Shown here: positions 25,795-35,891 of the stretch, piece by piece | Layout of the letters: the number at the start of each line of letters is the position of its first letter | How positions within the stretch are numbered: the first letter of the stretch is position 1 | Assembly: GCA_021298155.1 (NCBI GenBank) | Contig: JAJTEN010000007.1 | Coordinates: 1-64,000 of the forward strand | Direction of reading: 5' to 3' | From: Sphingobacteriales bacterium | Lineage (GTDB): Bacteria; Bacteroidota; Bacteroidia; UKL13-3 | Length of the DNA: 64,000 nucleotides | The notes under the pieces: model-generated | Database searches by the model: none | What the model saw: only the letters and a program-made list of their open reading frames with translations | What the model was told of the DNA's origin: nothing | Program-made: the position numbers and the translations under genes

Positions 25795-26940
25795 ATGAAT
25801 ATAGGAATAGTATGCTACCCTACCTACGGCGGAAGCGGCGTTGTGGCAACAGAACTGGGAAAAGCATTGGCCTTACGTGGACATAAAGTGCACTTTATTA
25901 CCTATAAACAGCCTGCTAGATTAGACTTCTTCACTGAAAATACGTTTTATCATGAGGTGTATGTTAGCAATTACCCATTATTCGATTTTCCACCCTACGA
26001 AACCGCATTAATAAGCCATTTAGTAGATGTAGTGAAATTTGAAAAATTAGATATACTGCATGTGCATTATGCAATACCACACGCATCTGCTGCTATTATG
26101 GCAAAACAGATTTTAGCCACAGAAGGAATCCATATTCCAGTCATTACCACCTTGCATGGAACAGATATAACCTTAGTTGGGAAAGACCCAAGTTTTGAGC
26201 CTGTAGTTAGGTACAGCATTAATCAATCTGATGGGGTTACTTCGGTTTCAGAATCATTGAAACAAGATACCTTTACCCATATTAAAGTAAACCGAGATAT
26301 TAAAGTTATTCCTAATTTTATAGACTTTACTCGATTTAGTAAACAAGATAGAGGCCATTTTAAAAAAGCCATTGCACCAAATGGCGAAAAACTCATTGTG
26401 CATACTTCCAATTTTAGAAAAGTAAAAAGAATAGACGATGCAGTGAAGGTTTTTGCAGAAATTGTTAAGGTAATGCCTGCCAAACTATTATTAATTGGCG
26501 ATGGACCAGAACGGGTAAATATTGAAAAACTATGCAGAGAATTAAACCTGTGCAACAATATTACCTTCTTAGGAAAACAAAACCAGGTAGAAGAAATACT
26601 CTCTGTTTGCGATTTATTTTTAATGCCAAGTGAAACCGAAAGTTTTGGATTGGCAGCCTTAGAAGCAATGGCCTGCGAATTACCTGTAATATCTAGTAAT
26701 GCAGGCGGAATTCCCGAGTTAAATGTATCTGGTGAAACAGGATATTTATGTGAAGTAGGTGACGTGAAAACAATGGCAGAAAAAGCCATTTATATTTTAG
26801 CAAACGAAGAACGATTGCTCCAATTTAAAGCTGCGGCATTGGCGAGGGCAAAATTGTTCGATATCCATGAAATAGTTCCTATTTACGAGGCCTTCTATGA
26901 AACAGTATTACAAAAATTTAATCAATCCGCTGCACTTTAA
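25795..26940 (+). CDS. bshA: N-acetyl-alpha-D-glucosaminyl L-malate synthase (bacillithiol step 1)
   Basis: A 381-residue GT4-family glycosyltransferase. The N-terminus MNIGIVCYPTYGGSGVVATE is characteristic of BshA, which joins UDP-GlcNAc and L-malate in the first step of bacillithiol synthesis. Other supporting motifs are VITTLHGTDITLVG, VSESLKQDTF, IPNFIDFTRF, and the donor-site segment MPSETESFGLAALEAMACELPVI with the GT4 E-x7-E pattern. Length matches the family. bshB and bshC are not in this window. An inverted repeat 18 bp upstream may be an operator. Confidence 0.92.
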   Translation: MNIGIVCYPTYGGSGVVATELGKALALRGHKVHFITYKQPARLDFFTENTFYHEVYVSNYPLFDFPPYETALISHLVDVVKFEKLDILHVHYAIPHASAAIMAKQILATEGIHIPVITTLHGTDITLVGKDPSFEPVVRYSINQSDGVTSVSESLKQDTFTHIKVNRDIKVIPNFIDFTRFSKQDRGHFKKAIAPNGEKLIVHTSNFRKVKRIDDAVKVFAEIVKVMPAKLLLIGDGPERVNIEKLCRELNLCNNITFLGKQNQVEEILSVCDLFLMPSETESFGLAALEAMACELPVISSNAGGIPELNVSGETGYLCEVGDVKTMAEKAIYILANEERLLQFKAAALARAKLFDIHEIVPIYEAFYETVLQKFNQSAAL

Positions 26941-27006
26941 AGGAAATAGCATTTTTAAGCAGTAAAGTTGTTTTTTTTATTCATAATATAATTCATTTTT
27001 GCGCCA

Positions 27007-28164
27007 ATGAATCCATTAAGAAAAAGAATTGGCGTTTTAGGAGGTGGGCAATTGGGCAGAATGCTGCTTGAAGAAAGTGCTCGCTACCATGTTCATTATA
27101 CTATTTTAGAAGCTTCACAAGATTGCCCGTGCTACAGCATGGCCAACGAATTTATTTGTGGCAGCCTTATGGATGAAGAAAAGATAAGAGAACTTGCCAA
27201 TTCATGCGATGTGCTTACTTATGAAATTGAACATGTAAATACAGATGCGCTGATTCAACTAGAAAAAGAAGGAAAAGAAATTATTCCTTCACCAAAAATT
27301 TTACAATTAATTCAGGATAAGGGTTTACAAAAAGAATTTTACCAGCAACATCAGATCCCATCTGGAAAATTTTATTTAGTGAACAGCAAGGAAGATTGGC
27401 CAGAAATAATCCCATTACTGGGTTCAGAAAAATTTGTAGCAAAAACAAGAAAAGGCGGCTATGATGGTAAGGGCGTTGCCATTTTAAATAGTAAAGAAAT
27501 CTTAGCTGATCCAAAGCGCATACCTTTTGATGTTCCCTGTGTATTAGAGGAATTTATTGCTTGCGAAAAAGAATTAGCTGTAATTGTAGCCAGAGACCAA
27601 GCAGGGAATATCCTTACTTTCCCTTCTATAGAAATGGAATTCGACCCCATTGCTAACTTAGTTACCGTATTACTTTCGCCAGCCAGAATTAGCAATGAGC
27701 TGGAACAAAAAGCAGAAAAAATTGCCCGAGATTTGGTTCAAGCCTTAAACGGCCCAGGCTTATTTGCCGTTGAGTTATTCTTATCCTCAGATGGCAACAT
27801 TTATGTTAATGAAGTAGCTCCAAGACCCCACAATAGCGGTCATCATACGATAGAGGCTTGCTATACTTCTCAATACGAACAATTACTCAGAATTCTGCTT
27901 CATTTACCGCTTGGGAGCACAGAATTAGTGCAATGTGCAGGTATGGTAAACTTATTAGGAGCCGACGACTTTAGCGGACATTATTATCTTGAAAACTTAG
28001 ACAAGGTGAGCAAATTACCTGGCGTATATGTGCATCTATATGGTAAAACAGAAAGCAAACCTAAACGTAAAATGGGACATGTAAGTATTCTTGCACCTAG
28101 CTGGGAAGAGGTTATAGAAAAAGCCAATTATATTACTGGTGTTTTGGCATTTAAAAAAGACTAA
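27007..28164 (+). CDS. purK: 5-(carboxyamino)imidazole ribonucleotide synthase
   Basis: A 385-residue ATP-grasp enzyme of purine synthesis converting AIR, bicarbonate and ATP to N5-CAIR. The N-terminal GVLGGGQLGRMLLEES is the PurK signature; FVAKTRKGGYDGKG is the ATP-grasp glycine loop, and EVAPRPHNSGHHTIEACYTS the C-terminal family motif. Its partner purE is encoded far away at 60626-61144 on the other strand. A near-match promoter box CATTTTTG ends five bases before the ATG. The GNAT gene follows after three bases. Confidence 0.95.
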   Translation: MNPLRKRIGVLGGGQLGRMLLEESARYHVHYTILEASQDCPCYSMANEFICGSLMDEEKIRELANSCDVLTYEIEHVNTDALIQLEKEGKEIIPSPKILQLIQDKGLQKEFYQQHQIPSGKFYLVNSKEDWPEIIPLLGSEKFVAKTRKGGYDGKGVAILNSKEILADPKRIPFDVPCVLEEFIACEKELAVIVARDQAGNILTFPSIEMEFDPIANLVTVLLSPARISNELEQKAEKIARDLVQALNGPGLFAVELFLSSDGNIYVNEVAPRPHNSGHHTIEACYTSQYEQLLRILLHLPLGSTELVQCAGMVNLLGADDFSGHYYLENLDKVSKLPGVYVHLYGKTESKPKRKMGHVSILAPSWEEVIEKANYITGVLAFKKD

Positions 28165-28167
28165 TAC

Positions 28168-28692
28168 ATGGTTACTAAGTATAAGTTGGTGCTTGGAGAA
28201 TGGAAACATTACGCTATTCTAGCAGAACTCGGAGCCTTTACCTTTTACGAAACCTTTGCTGCAGAAAATTCGGAGGAAGATATGCAAGCCTATATCAGCA
28301 AAACGTATTCGCTTAATCAAATAAAAGAGAATCTCCTTAATCCAGCTATTGGCTACTACGTCATATACAATGAAGAAGATGCAATGGGCTATATTAAAAC
28401 CATAGCACATGCAAATGAAATAGAAAAATTAGATGGCAAATCCATTGAACTAGAAAAGATATACTTGAGAAAAAAAGCTCAAGGAACAGGTATGGCAAAA
28501 GTGCTCATGCAAGCAGCTATTGATACCGCAAAAAGCAACAATGCAAAACAGCTATTTTTGGGTGTATGGAAAGAAAATTACCGGGCATTAGCATTTTATA
28601 AAAAATGTGGTTTCGAAATCTATAATACCCGCAGTTTTCAATTGGGAAATCGCACGTGTGAAGATTATTTACTACACCTACCCATAATTTAA
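28168..28692 (+). CDS. GNAT-family N-acetyltransferase
   Basis: A 174-residue acetyltransferase-fold protein. The acetyl-CoA-binding motif A is readable in IYLRKKAQGTGMAKVLMQAA (Q/R-x-x-G-x-G/A type), followed by LFLGVWKENYRALAFYKKCG, the usual motif B. The substrate is unknown. The gene starts three bases after the purK stop and is likely co-transcribed. The intergenic gap behind it (28693-28773) holds no recognisable feature. Confidence 0.85.
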   Translation: MVTKYKLVLGEWKHYAILAELGAFTFYETFAAENSEEDMQAYISKTYSLNQIKENLLNPAIGYYVIYNEEDAMGYIKTIAHANEIEKLDGKSIELEKIYLRKKAQGTGMAKVLMQAAIDTAKSNNAKQLFLGVWKENYRALAFYKKCGFEIYNTRSFQLGNRTCEDYLLHLPII

Positions 28693-28773
28693 TAAATCTA
28701 ATTTCAAGGCGCCACATTCATCATAGGATTGATCATACTGCTTAAATAAATTTTTCTTATATTCGAATCAAAT

Positions 28774-30009
28774 ATGGCATATATGAATCGAATAAATTTA
28801 CTTGTAATTGTTTTTACTGTATTGGGATTTACTCCTACGTTTGCTCAACGTTACTTTACCAACATAACAGATTCTGTTGTGGTTTATCAGGATATAAAGT
28901 ACGGATTTAATACTGATTATAGAGGCGATAGTGTATCGTTATTCATGGATGTTTACACGCCATTTGGAGATACGTTAAGCAATAGACCACTCTTGGTATT
29001 GGCCCATGGCGGATCTTTTTTACAAGGAAATAAAAGGAGTAGCGATATGCAAATGATTTGTACAAGTTTCGCTAAAAAAGGATACGTTGTGGCATCCATT
29101 CAGTATAGATTAGGCGTAGATATTTTTAGCGGCAAAACCTTGGAACAAGAGTTTCAGCAAGCAGTTTGGCGCGGAGCACAAGATGGCAGAGCAGCCATCA
29201 GATATATGCACAAAACCTATGCAAATGGCAATGAGTTTAAGTTTAATCCTGCACAAATTTATTCAGGCGGTGTTTCGGCTGGCGGTGTGCTCGGATTGCA
29301 ATTAGCCTTTTTAGATAAGCCTAGCGAATTAAGCACTTTAAGCCTAGACACCAATGTTATTGGCGGTATAGAAGGCAATAGCGGAAACCCTGGTTACCCT
29401 TGGAAAGTAAAGGGCGTTATTAATTTATGCGGCGCCATGGGAAATGTAACTTGGATGAGCGATAACAAGGATGTAAGCATTTGCAATATGCACGGCACAG
29501 CAGATGCAACGGTACCATACAAAACCAATTATTTCAAGTTTTTTGGAACCAATGTTGCGCTATTAAATGGTGGCTATAGCGTAGACTCTGCCGCAAAAGT
29601 ATATGGCATAGACTCCCGTTTATTCACCTATGAGGGCGCTGCACATGTCCCTTTTGTTGGATCAACAGAATCAAATCAGTTATATATGGATACAACTATT
29701 GATTATGTTGCCAGATACCTATACAAAAATGTAACAGGTAATATTCCAAGTAATTTGGCTGAACCTAATAACATACAAAATGCCCTACTCGTTTATCCAA
29801 ATCCGGCCACCAATTGGCTGCAAATAAGTCATGAAACCGAAACCATTAACAAAGTAGAGCTATTATCAATGAATGGCCAATTATTACAGCAATGGGTTGG
29901 TTCAGACAAACAATTACATGTTGCATTCAACCAACAAGCAGCCGGATTATATCTATTAAAAATAGAAACAAATACACATACTTTACTAAAAAAATTGAAG
30001 TTAGATTAA
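28774..30009 (+). CDS. Secreted alpha/beta-hydrolase (carboxylesterase-like) with T9SS type A sorting domain
   Basis: A 411-residue protein. An N-terminal signal peptide (MNRINLLVIVFTVLGFTPTFAQ, if started at the second Met, 28783) leads into an alpha/beta-hydrolase domain. LLVLAHGGSFLQGNKRS is the oxyanion-hole HGG motif, YSGGVSAGGVLGL holds the nucleophile elbow G-x-S-x-G, and CNMHGTADATVPY carries the acid region. The last about 70 residues are a T9SS sorting domain (LVYPNPATNWLQIS, GLYLLKIE, LLKKLKLD). It should be a surface or released esterase or peptidase; the substrate is unknown. Its stop overlaps the next ATG (TAATG). Confidence 0.82.
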   Translation: MAYMNRINLLVIVFTVLGFTPTFAQRYFTNITDSVVVYQDIKYGFNTDYRGDSVSLFMDVYTPFGDTLSNRPLLVLAHGGSFLQGNKRSSDMQMICTSFAKKGYVVASIQYRLGVDIFSGKTLEQEFQQAVWRGAQDGRAAIRYMHKTYANGNEFKFNPAQIYSGGVSAGGVLGLQLAFLDKPSELSTLSLDTNVIGGIEGNSGNPGYPWKVKGVINLCGAMGNVTWMSDNKDVSICNMHGTADATVPYKTNYFKFFGTNVALLNGGYSVDSAAKVYGIDSRLFTYEGAAHVPFVGSTESNQLYMDTTIDYVARYLYKNVTGNIPSNLAEPNNIQNALLVYPNPATNWLQISHETETINKVELLSMNGQLLQQWVGSDKQLHVAFNQQAAGLYLLKIETNTHTLLKKLKLD

Positions 30010-30356
30010 TGGCGATACGGTTTTATAAAATCTACGACTTTTTACATGATGGAGCAGAGCCACAAGCCATTTATAGCGCTCGAACCATAGAAATTGAAAA
30101 TAAACGCATTTGCCTTACCCGCATGCCAGATGGGTACTATGCCATAGACGATGCATGCCCGCATGCAGGTGCACGTTTGGGCTTAGGAAAATGCACCGAA
30201 GACCACATGATCATTTGCCCCATACACCGCTACCAATACAACCTAAAAACAGGCAAGGGCTTGCCTAAACAAGGAGATTATGTAAACACCTATCCGGTAG
30301 AAATGCGAAAAGATGGTATTTATGTAGGTTTTGAGAAAAAATGGTGGCAGTTTTAA
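30009..30356 (+). CDS. Rieske [2Fe-2S] domain protein
   Basis: A 115-residue protein starting at the ATG overlapping the previous stop (TAATG at 30007-30011); the longer track start at 29892 is a frame shadow. The Rieske ligands are clear: ACPHAGARLG (C-x-H) and ICPIHRYQYN (C-x-x-H). It lacks a membrane anchor and resembles small dioxygenase-type Rieske ferredoxins. The electron partner is unknown. It lies between a secreted hydrolase and kynureninase; a link to the following kynurenine genes is possible but unproven. Confidence 0.88.
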   Translation: MAIRFYKIYDFLHDGAEPQAIYSARTIEIENKRICLTRMPDGYYAIDDACPHAGARLGLGKCTEDHMIICPIHRYQYNLKTGKGLPKQGDYVNTYPVEMRKDGIYVGFEKKWWQF

Positions 30357-30430
30357 ATGAGGCTTGATTGCTTAATTTAGAGAAATTTCAGTGAAAATAT
30401 TCCGTATTATTGCGCTAAATTTATAGGTTT

Positions 30431-31696
30431 ATGCATTTCGAGAATAGCAGGCAATTTGCCCAAGAGATGGACTTAAAAGACTCTTTGGCAAGATATAGAA
30501 ACGAATTTCATTTAATAAATCACAATGGTAAGCCTTGTGTATACTTGTGCGGAAACTCTTTGGGTTTGCAACCAAAACGAGTAAGAGAAGCGATAGACCA
30601 AGAGCTAAAAGACTGGGCAGAACTGGGTGTAGAAGGTCATTTTAAAGGTAAAAATCCTTGGCTGTATTACCATCATTTTTTAACAGAAAATGCAGCAAAA
30701 GTAGTGGGTGCTTTGCCTTCTGAAGTGGTTATTATGAATAACCTTACTGCCAATTTGCACCTAATGATGGTGAGCTTTTACAAACCCACCGCAACGCGTT
30801 ACAAAATTATGATGGAAGGAGGTGCTTTCCCTTCTGATATGTATGCCATGGAAACACAAGCCAAACATCATGGCTTGAACCCAGAGGAGGCTATTATTGA
30901 ATTAAAGCCAAGGGAAGGTGAATATACCTTGCGCACCGAAGATATTTTGGCCGAAATTGAAAAGCATAAAGACACTTTAGCCATTGTAATGATGGGTGGG
31001 GTAAATTATTATACCGGACAACTATTCGACATGCAGGCCATCACTGCGGCAGCACACGCCGCAGGCGCCAAAGCAGGTTTTGATTTGGCCCATGCAGCTG
31101 GCAATATTCCCGTAAAATTGCACGATTGGGATGTAGATTTTGCGGTGTGGTGTACCTATAAATACCTTAATTCTGGTCCGGGTGGCACCAGCGGTGTTTT
31201 TGTGCATGAAAGACATGGAAATAACCCAGAAATAAACAGATTTGCCGGTTGGTGGGGACACGATGAGCAGGCGCGTTTTCAAATGAAAAAAGGCTTTATA
31301 CCTATGCAAGGGGCAGCAGGCTGGCAATTGAGCAATGCACAAATTTTACCTATGGCTGCACACAAAGCATCCTTGGAAATTTTTGCTGAGGCAGGTATTG
31401 ATAACTTGCGAGCCAAAAGTGAAATGTTAACCGGCTACCTGGCATTTATATTAGGCAAATTTGCCGATCATTTACACATCATTACTCCAGCTGACCCAAC
31501 CCAACGCGGTTGCCAGTTATCTATCATTGTAAAAGAAAATGGCAAACAACTATTTGATTTCTTGGAAACCCAAGGAATTCTACCAGATTGGCGCGAACCC
31601 GATGTAATACGAATGAGTCCGGTGCCACTGTATAATTCATTTGAGGATGTATTTAAGATTGGTGTTGCGTTGGAAGCGTATTTTGACAATAAATAA
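30431..31696 (+). CDS. kynU: Kynureninase
   Basis: A 421-residue PLP enzyme that cleaves kynurenine or 3-hydroxykynurenine to (3-hydroxy)anthranilate and alanine. Family motifs include [35 protein letters not shown] and [13 protein letters not shown], whose lysine should form the Schiff base with PLP. It is followed 66 bp downstream by kynurenine 3-monooxygenase, so the pair supplies 3-hydroxyanthranilate for NAD synthesis or tryptophan breakdown. Tryptophan dioxygenase and 3-hydroxyanthranilate dioxygenase are not in the window. Confidence 0.95.
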   Translation: MHFENSRQFAQEMDLKDSLARYRNEFHLINHNGKPCVYLCGNSLGLQPKRVREAIDQELKDWAELGVEGHFKGKNPWLYYHHFLTENAAKVVGALPSEVVIMNNLTANLHLMMVSFYKPTATRYKIMMEGGAFPSDMYAMETQAKHHGLNPEEAIIELKPREGEYTLRTEDILAEIEKHKDTLAIVMMGGVNYYTGQLFDMQAITAAAHAAGAKAGFDLAHAAGNIPVKLHDWDVDFAVWCTYKYLNSGPGGTSGVFVHERHGNNPEINRFAGWWGHDEQARFQMKKGFIPMQGAAGWQLSNAQILPMAAHKASLEIFAEAGIDNLRAKSEMLTGYLAFILGKFADHLHIITPADPTQRGCQLSIIVKENGKQLFDFLETQGILPDWREPDVIRMSPVPLYNSFEDVFKIGVALEAYFDNK

Positions 31697-31762
31697 CAAA
31701 AACAAACAATTTGTTCGATATAATGGTTGCCAATAATAAGGCAAATTAAATTTTAAGTGGTA

Positions 31763-33097
31763 ATGGCAGAAAAAATAAACATCATAGGAGGCGGATTAAG
31801 TGGTACTTTAATGGCTATTTATTTAGCGAAAAGAGGATTCGAAATTAACCTCTTTGAGCGCAGGCCAGATATGCGCATAAATAAAGGATACGCAGGAAGG
31901 TCTATCAATTTGGCTTTGTCTACTCGTGGATTGCATGCTTTATCCAAGGTGGGCTTAGACCAAGAAATATTAGCAGATGCTATACCCATGTATGGCCGCA
32001 TGATGCATAGTAAAACAGGCGAATTAAAATACCAACCATACGGAAAAGAAGGGCAGGCCATCAACTCAGTATCAAGGGGCAGGTTAAATATAAAATTATT
32101 GGAACTAGCCGACGAGTTTGCAAATATTACCCTACATTTTAATACCCGCTGTACCGATGTAAATGTAGCCGAAGGCACCGCAATTTTTGAAATGGAAGAT
32201 GGCAGCATTCAGAAATTTGCCGCAGATAGAATAATTGGAACAGATGGGGCCTTTGCAGCTACACGAGCTCGCATGCAAATGGGCGATAGATTTGATTACC
32301 ACCAATTTTATTTACATGTAGGCTATAAAGAATTAGAAATACCTGCCGGAGCATTGGGTGAATTTAAAATGGAAAAGAATGCCCTACATATTTGGCCAAG
32401 AGGAGCTTTTATGATGATTGCACTTCCTAACCCTGCTGGCGATTTTACCTGTACTTTGTTTGTGCCTTTTGAAGGCGAAAAAAGTTTTAATGCAGTAAAA
32501 ACCAAAGAAGATGTGCAAAAATTCTTTGAAGAAGAATTTCCAGATACCATTCCTTTAATGCCAACCCTATTAGATGATTACATGAAAAACCCAACTTCTA
32601 GTTTGGTTACCGTTCGTTGTTATCCTTGGGTCAAAGAAGATAAACTAGCCCTAATGGGAGATGCCGCGCATGCCATTGTTCCCTTTTATGGTCAGGGTAT
32701 GAACTGCAGTTTTGAAGATGTGGTGGTAATGGATGAATGCATAGAAAAATATGGGAATGATTGGCACAAAGTTTTTGATGAATACCAAAAACTGAGAAAG
32801 CCAAACGCAGATGCAATCTCTCAATTAGCCATCCAAAACTACACAGAAATGGCAGAAAAAGTTGGCGACAAGCACTTCTTGCATAAAAAACAAATTGAAC
32901 ACCAATTAAGTGAGTTATATCCAACTGAATTTAAATCGCAATATGAACTCACAACTTTTAGTTTAAGTTCATACAAATACGCATTAGATCAAGGTGCTAA
33001 AAATGATACCTTGTTGGAACATATCATTGCAGAAAAAGCAGAAGATAAAATTTCTGACCCTAATTATATGAAAGAACTATGGCACCTATTAACATAA
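31763..33097 (+). CDS. kmo: Kynurenine 3-monooxygenase
   Basis: A 444-residue FAD-dependent hydroxylase turning kynurenine into 3-hydroxykynurenine with NADPH and oxygen. I start it at the ATG at 31763 (MAEKINIIGGGLSGTL); the track's GTG two codons upstream is less likely. The FAD-binding loop is GGGLSGTLMAIYLAKRG, and the second FAD motif is MGDAAHAIVPFYGQGMNCSFED. GRSINLALSTRGLHAL is family-specific. Length agrees with bacterial KMO. It lies next to kynU in the same orientation. Confidence 0.95.
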   Translation: MAEKINIIGGGLSGTLMAIYLAKRGFEINLFERRPDMRINKGYAGRSINLALSTRGLHALSKVGLDQEILADAIPMYGRMMHSKTGELKYQPYGKEGQAINSVSRGRLNIKLLELADEFANITLHFNTRCTDVNVAEGTAIFEMEDGSIQKFAADRIIGTDGAFAATRARMQMGDRFDYHQFYLHVGYKELEIPAGALGEFKMEKNALHIWPRGAFMMIALPNPAGDFTCTLFVPFEGEKSFNAVKTKEDVQKFFEEEFPDTIPLMPTLLDDYMKNPTSSLVTVRCYPWVKEDKLALMGDAAHAIVPFYGQGMNCSFEDVVVMDECIEKYGNDWHKVFDEYQKLRKPNADAISQLAIQNYTEMAEKVGDKHFLHKKQIEHQLSELYPTEFKSQYELTTFSLSSYKYALDQGAKNDTLLEHIIAEKAEDKISDPNYMKELWHLLT

Positions 33098-33141
33098 GCA
33101 TTCATCTTACATTACATTCACAAATTCAATAGCATTATCAT

Positions 33142-34026
33142 ATGAAAAAAATAAGCTTAATAATCATTTGTATTTTCGTGGCGTTCTTGGGAACAGCGCA
33201 AACCAAAAAAACCAATAACAAAAAGCAAACGCCCACGCATACAACCGTTACAGCTCCATTAAAAAAGGATGCAAAAAACCAACATGTAGAAATTAGCACT
33301 GAATTGGGTAGTATGATTATCAAATTGTATGATGAAACCCCTTTGCACCGTGATAATTTTATTAAATTAGTGAATGAAGGATTTTATGACAGCCTTTTGT
33401 TTCATAGGGTAATAAAATCTTTTATGATACAAGGTGGCGACCCAACTTCAAAAAATGCATCACCAGAAACAATGTTAGGAGCTGGCGACAATGGCTATAA
33501 AATAATGCCAGAATTTAGGCCAGATATTTTTCACAAAAGAGGTTCGCTTGCTGCCGCTAGAGATAATAATCCGCAGCAAATGAGCAGTGGTTGTCAGTTT
33601 TATATTGTACAAGGAAGAAAATATACTTCCCAAGAATTGGAGCAAATCATTAACAACAGAAACTTACAACGTAAACAAGAATTATTGTATAAGGTTTATC
33701 AAAGCGATTCGGTTCAAGCCACTGTAAGTTCTTTGCAAAATACAGGCGACAAAGAGGTAATTAGAGCCTACATGGATAAAATTCATGCGAACATAGACGA
33801 AACTTACAAGCGTTTGTATCCAAATGCAGATAAAGTAAATCTAGACCAAATGCAAACCTATATGGAATATGGAGGTGCGCCTCATTTAGATGGTGCGTAT
33901 ACAGTGTTTGGAGAAATGGTAAGTGGATTTGATGTGCTAGATAAAATTGCAAGCACTGCCACTAAACCAGGAGATAGACCTATAGCGGATATAAGAATGA
34001 AAATACGTTTGGTAAAACAGCCTTAG
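33142..34026 (+). CDS. Exported cyclophilin-type peptidyl-prolyl isomerase
   Basis: A 294-residue protein with signal peptide MKKISLIIICIFVAFLGTAQ and a Lys/Thr/Gln-rich linker before the cyclophilin domain. Core motifs are FIKLVNEGFYDSLLFHRVIK, MIQGGDP, SGCQFYIVQG and YTVFGEMVSGFDVLDKIA. About 70 residues between IVQG and the final FGEM segment form a predicted helical insertion (LEQIINNRNLQRKQELLYKV) absent from E. coli PpiA. It is expected in the periplasm, assisting folding of envelope proteins. It has its own short leader and no obvious operon partner. Confidence 0.9.
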   Translation: MKKISLIIICIFVAFLGTAQTKKTNNKKQTPTHTTVTAPLKKDAKNQHVEISTELGSMIIKLYDETPLHRDNFIKLVNEGFYDSLLFHRVIKSFMIQGGDPTSKNASPETMLGAGDNGYKIMPEFRPDIFHKRGSLAAARDNNPQQMSSGCQFYIVQGRKYTSQELEQIINNRNLQRKQELLYKVYQSDSVQATVSSLQNTGDKEVIRAYMDKIHANIDETYKRLYPNADKVNLDQMQTYMEYGGAPHLDGAYTVFGEMVSGFDVLDKIASTATKPGDRPIADIRMKIRLVKQP

Positions 34027-34073
34027 TGGCATACCAAATGATAATACATGCCCAACTACACTAAACACTGCCA

Positions 34074-35768
34074 ATGCACGAACACGTTTTAACCTTAGCA
34101 AAAGTATGCGAAACGGCTGGCATTAAACACGCAGTAATTTGCCCAGGTAGTAGGTCTGCCCCCTTGGTATATGCCTTTACGCAATACACAAACATACGCT
34201 GCCATTCTGTTGTAGACGAGCGAAGTGCTGGCTTTGTAGCGCTTGGATTGGCTCAACAAAGCAATGTGCCCGTGATATTAATTGCTACCTCAGGCTCGGC
34301 TTGTTTAAACTTTTTCCCTGCAGTAGCTGAGGCCTTTTACCAAAAAATACCCCTACTTATCTTAACAGCAGATAGGCCACCAGAATTATTAAACCAACAA
34401 GATGGGCAAATGATAATGCAAAAAGAGGTGTACGGTAAACACGTAATTGCTAGTCACGAATTGCTTTGTTATGATGAAAACATCACCTATGATGAACTTA
34501 CCGAACGCATAGTTAAAAGCGCCCTACTTGAATGTATTGGTTCAGAAAAATTTGGACCCGTTCACATCAATGTTCCGTTGCGTGAACCTCTGTACGATTT
34601 ACCTAAAATGGTTGATTTTTCTCCTATTAAACCTATCTCCTTAGATGCTAAAAATAGGATCAAAAAAATGCCTCTATTGGCCGAATTAAGTGAGGCTTGG
34701 GCCCATTCAAAAAAACGCTTAATTATTATAGGGCAAATGCCACCAAACAGGCAAATGAGTGCCCATCTGCAAAAGTTAACAGACCAAGATGACGTTGTTG
34801 TTCTAGGAGATATTGTATCAAATCAATTAAGTGTTTGCAGTGTACCCCACTTTGATGCCATTTTACAGTTTGGAAACAAATCAATACTCACTGAACTAGA
34901 GCCAGATTTTGTTTTATCGATTGGGGGTTCTTTGGTTTCAAAAGCCTTAAAAAATTGGCTCAAAAAACAACAGCCACGCTATCATTTCAGGTTACAAAGT
35001 GAAACAGATATCGTGGTAAACACCTATCAAAACCTAACACACGAGATAATAACTGATGTAGAACCTTATCTGCATACCTTTCAATCGTTACGAATTTTTA
35101 AAAATAAGGAACATAAACCTTATACAGCGCTATGGATAACACAGGAAGATCAACTATTAACCGCCTTACATACCCATATCCAACATACGAATTGGTCTGA
35201 ACCTAAAGCCATGAAAATGGTATTATCACAATTACCAGCAAACGCACAAGTGCAATTGGGCAATAGTTCCTCCGTTAGATGGGCTAGTTGGTTAAGCATC
35301 CCCCATCCAACACAAACCTTCTTTAGCAATAGAGGAACAAGTGGTATAGACGGATCATTGAGCACAGCTATTGGCGCGGCAATGGCCAAAAGCAGTGAGC
35401 TTGTTACGCTCATTATTGGCGACTTATCTATTTTTTATGATCAAAATGGATTTTGGCAACAGATGCTTCCTGCTAACTTAAAAATTATTGTTTTAAATAA
35501 TCAAGGGGGAAACATATTTAATTGGATTGAAGGACCCAAAAAATTCCCCAATGAACTAAGGTATTTTACCACACCCCATCAATTAAGTATTTCTAAAATG
35601 TGTAGCCAATATGGAATTAAACACCAATTGTGTACCGATGAGCACCAATTACTTTCACAACTACATGAATTATATGCGCCATCAAACCAACCGGTGCTTT
35701 TAGAACTTGCATTTCAAGAACAAGATAATTTATTGGCCATAGACGCATTTAAAAAATTAAGATTTTAA
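34074..35768 (+). CDS. menD: 2-succinyl-5-enolpyruvyl-6-hydroxy-3-cyclohexene-1-carboxylate synthase
   Basis: A 564-residue thiamine-diphosphate enzyme of menaquinone synthesis that condenses isochorismate with 2-oxoglutarate. N-terminal motifs AVICPGSRSAPLVYAF, HSVVDERSAGFVALGLA and LTADRPPELLNQQDGQ are diagnostic. The TPP-binding region near the C-terminus contains FFSNRGTSGIDGSLSTAIGA and IIGDLSIFYDQNGF. Length is normal for MenD. menB follows 123 bp downstream, and menA begins at the right end of the window. Confidence 0.95.
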   Translation: MHEHVLTLAKVCETAGIKHAVICPGSRSAPLVYAFTQYTNIRCHSVVDERSAGFVALGLAQQSNVPVILIATSGSACLNFFPAVAEAFYQKIPLLILTADRPPELLNQQDGQMIMQKEVYGKHVIASHELLCYDENITYDELTERIVKSALLECIGSEKFGPVHINVPLREPLYDLPKMVDFSPIKPISLDAKNRIKKMPLLAELSEAWAHSKKRLIIIGQMPPNRQMSAHLQKLTDQDDVVVLGDIVSNQLSVCSVPHFDAILQFGNKSILTELEPDFVLSIGGSLVSKALKNWLKKQQPRYHFRLQSETDIVVNTYQNLTHEIITDVEPYLHTFQSLRIFKNKEHKPYTALWITQEDQLLTALHTHIQHTNWSEPKAMKMVLSQLPANAQVQLGNSSSVRWASWLSIPHPTQTFFSNRGTSGIDGSLSTAIGAAMAKSSELVTLIIGDLSIFYDQNGFWQQMLPANLKIIVLNNQGGNIFNWIEGPKKFPNELRYFTTPHQLSISKMCSQYGIKHQLCTDEHQLLSQLHELYAPSNQPVLLELAFQEQDNLLAIDAFKKLRF

Positions 35769-35891
35769 AAATCCATGAAAGTCTCTTCTGCTTTTGACTA
35801 AAAACTAAGTTAGGTTCAGCCTGTTTATTCTATAAATTTTTGATTAATCACCTACTTATTCTACATTCGCCACGCAAAAAATATAACAACT

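Noticed and set aside
26223-26789. 188-codon minus-strand ORF within bshA
   Set aside because: Antisense shadow of a clear glycosyltransferase gene.
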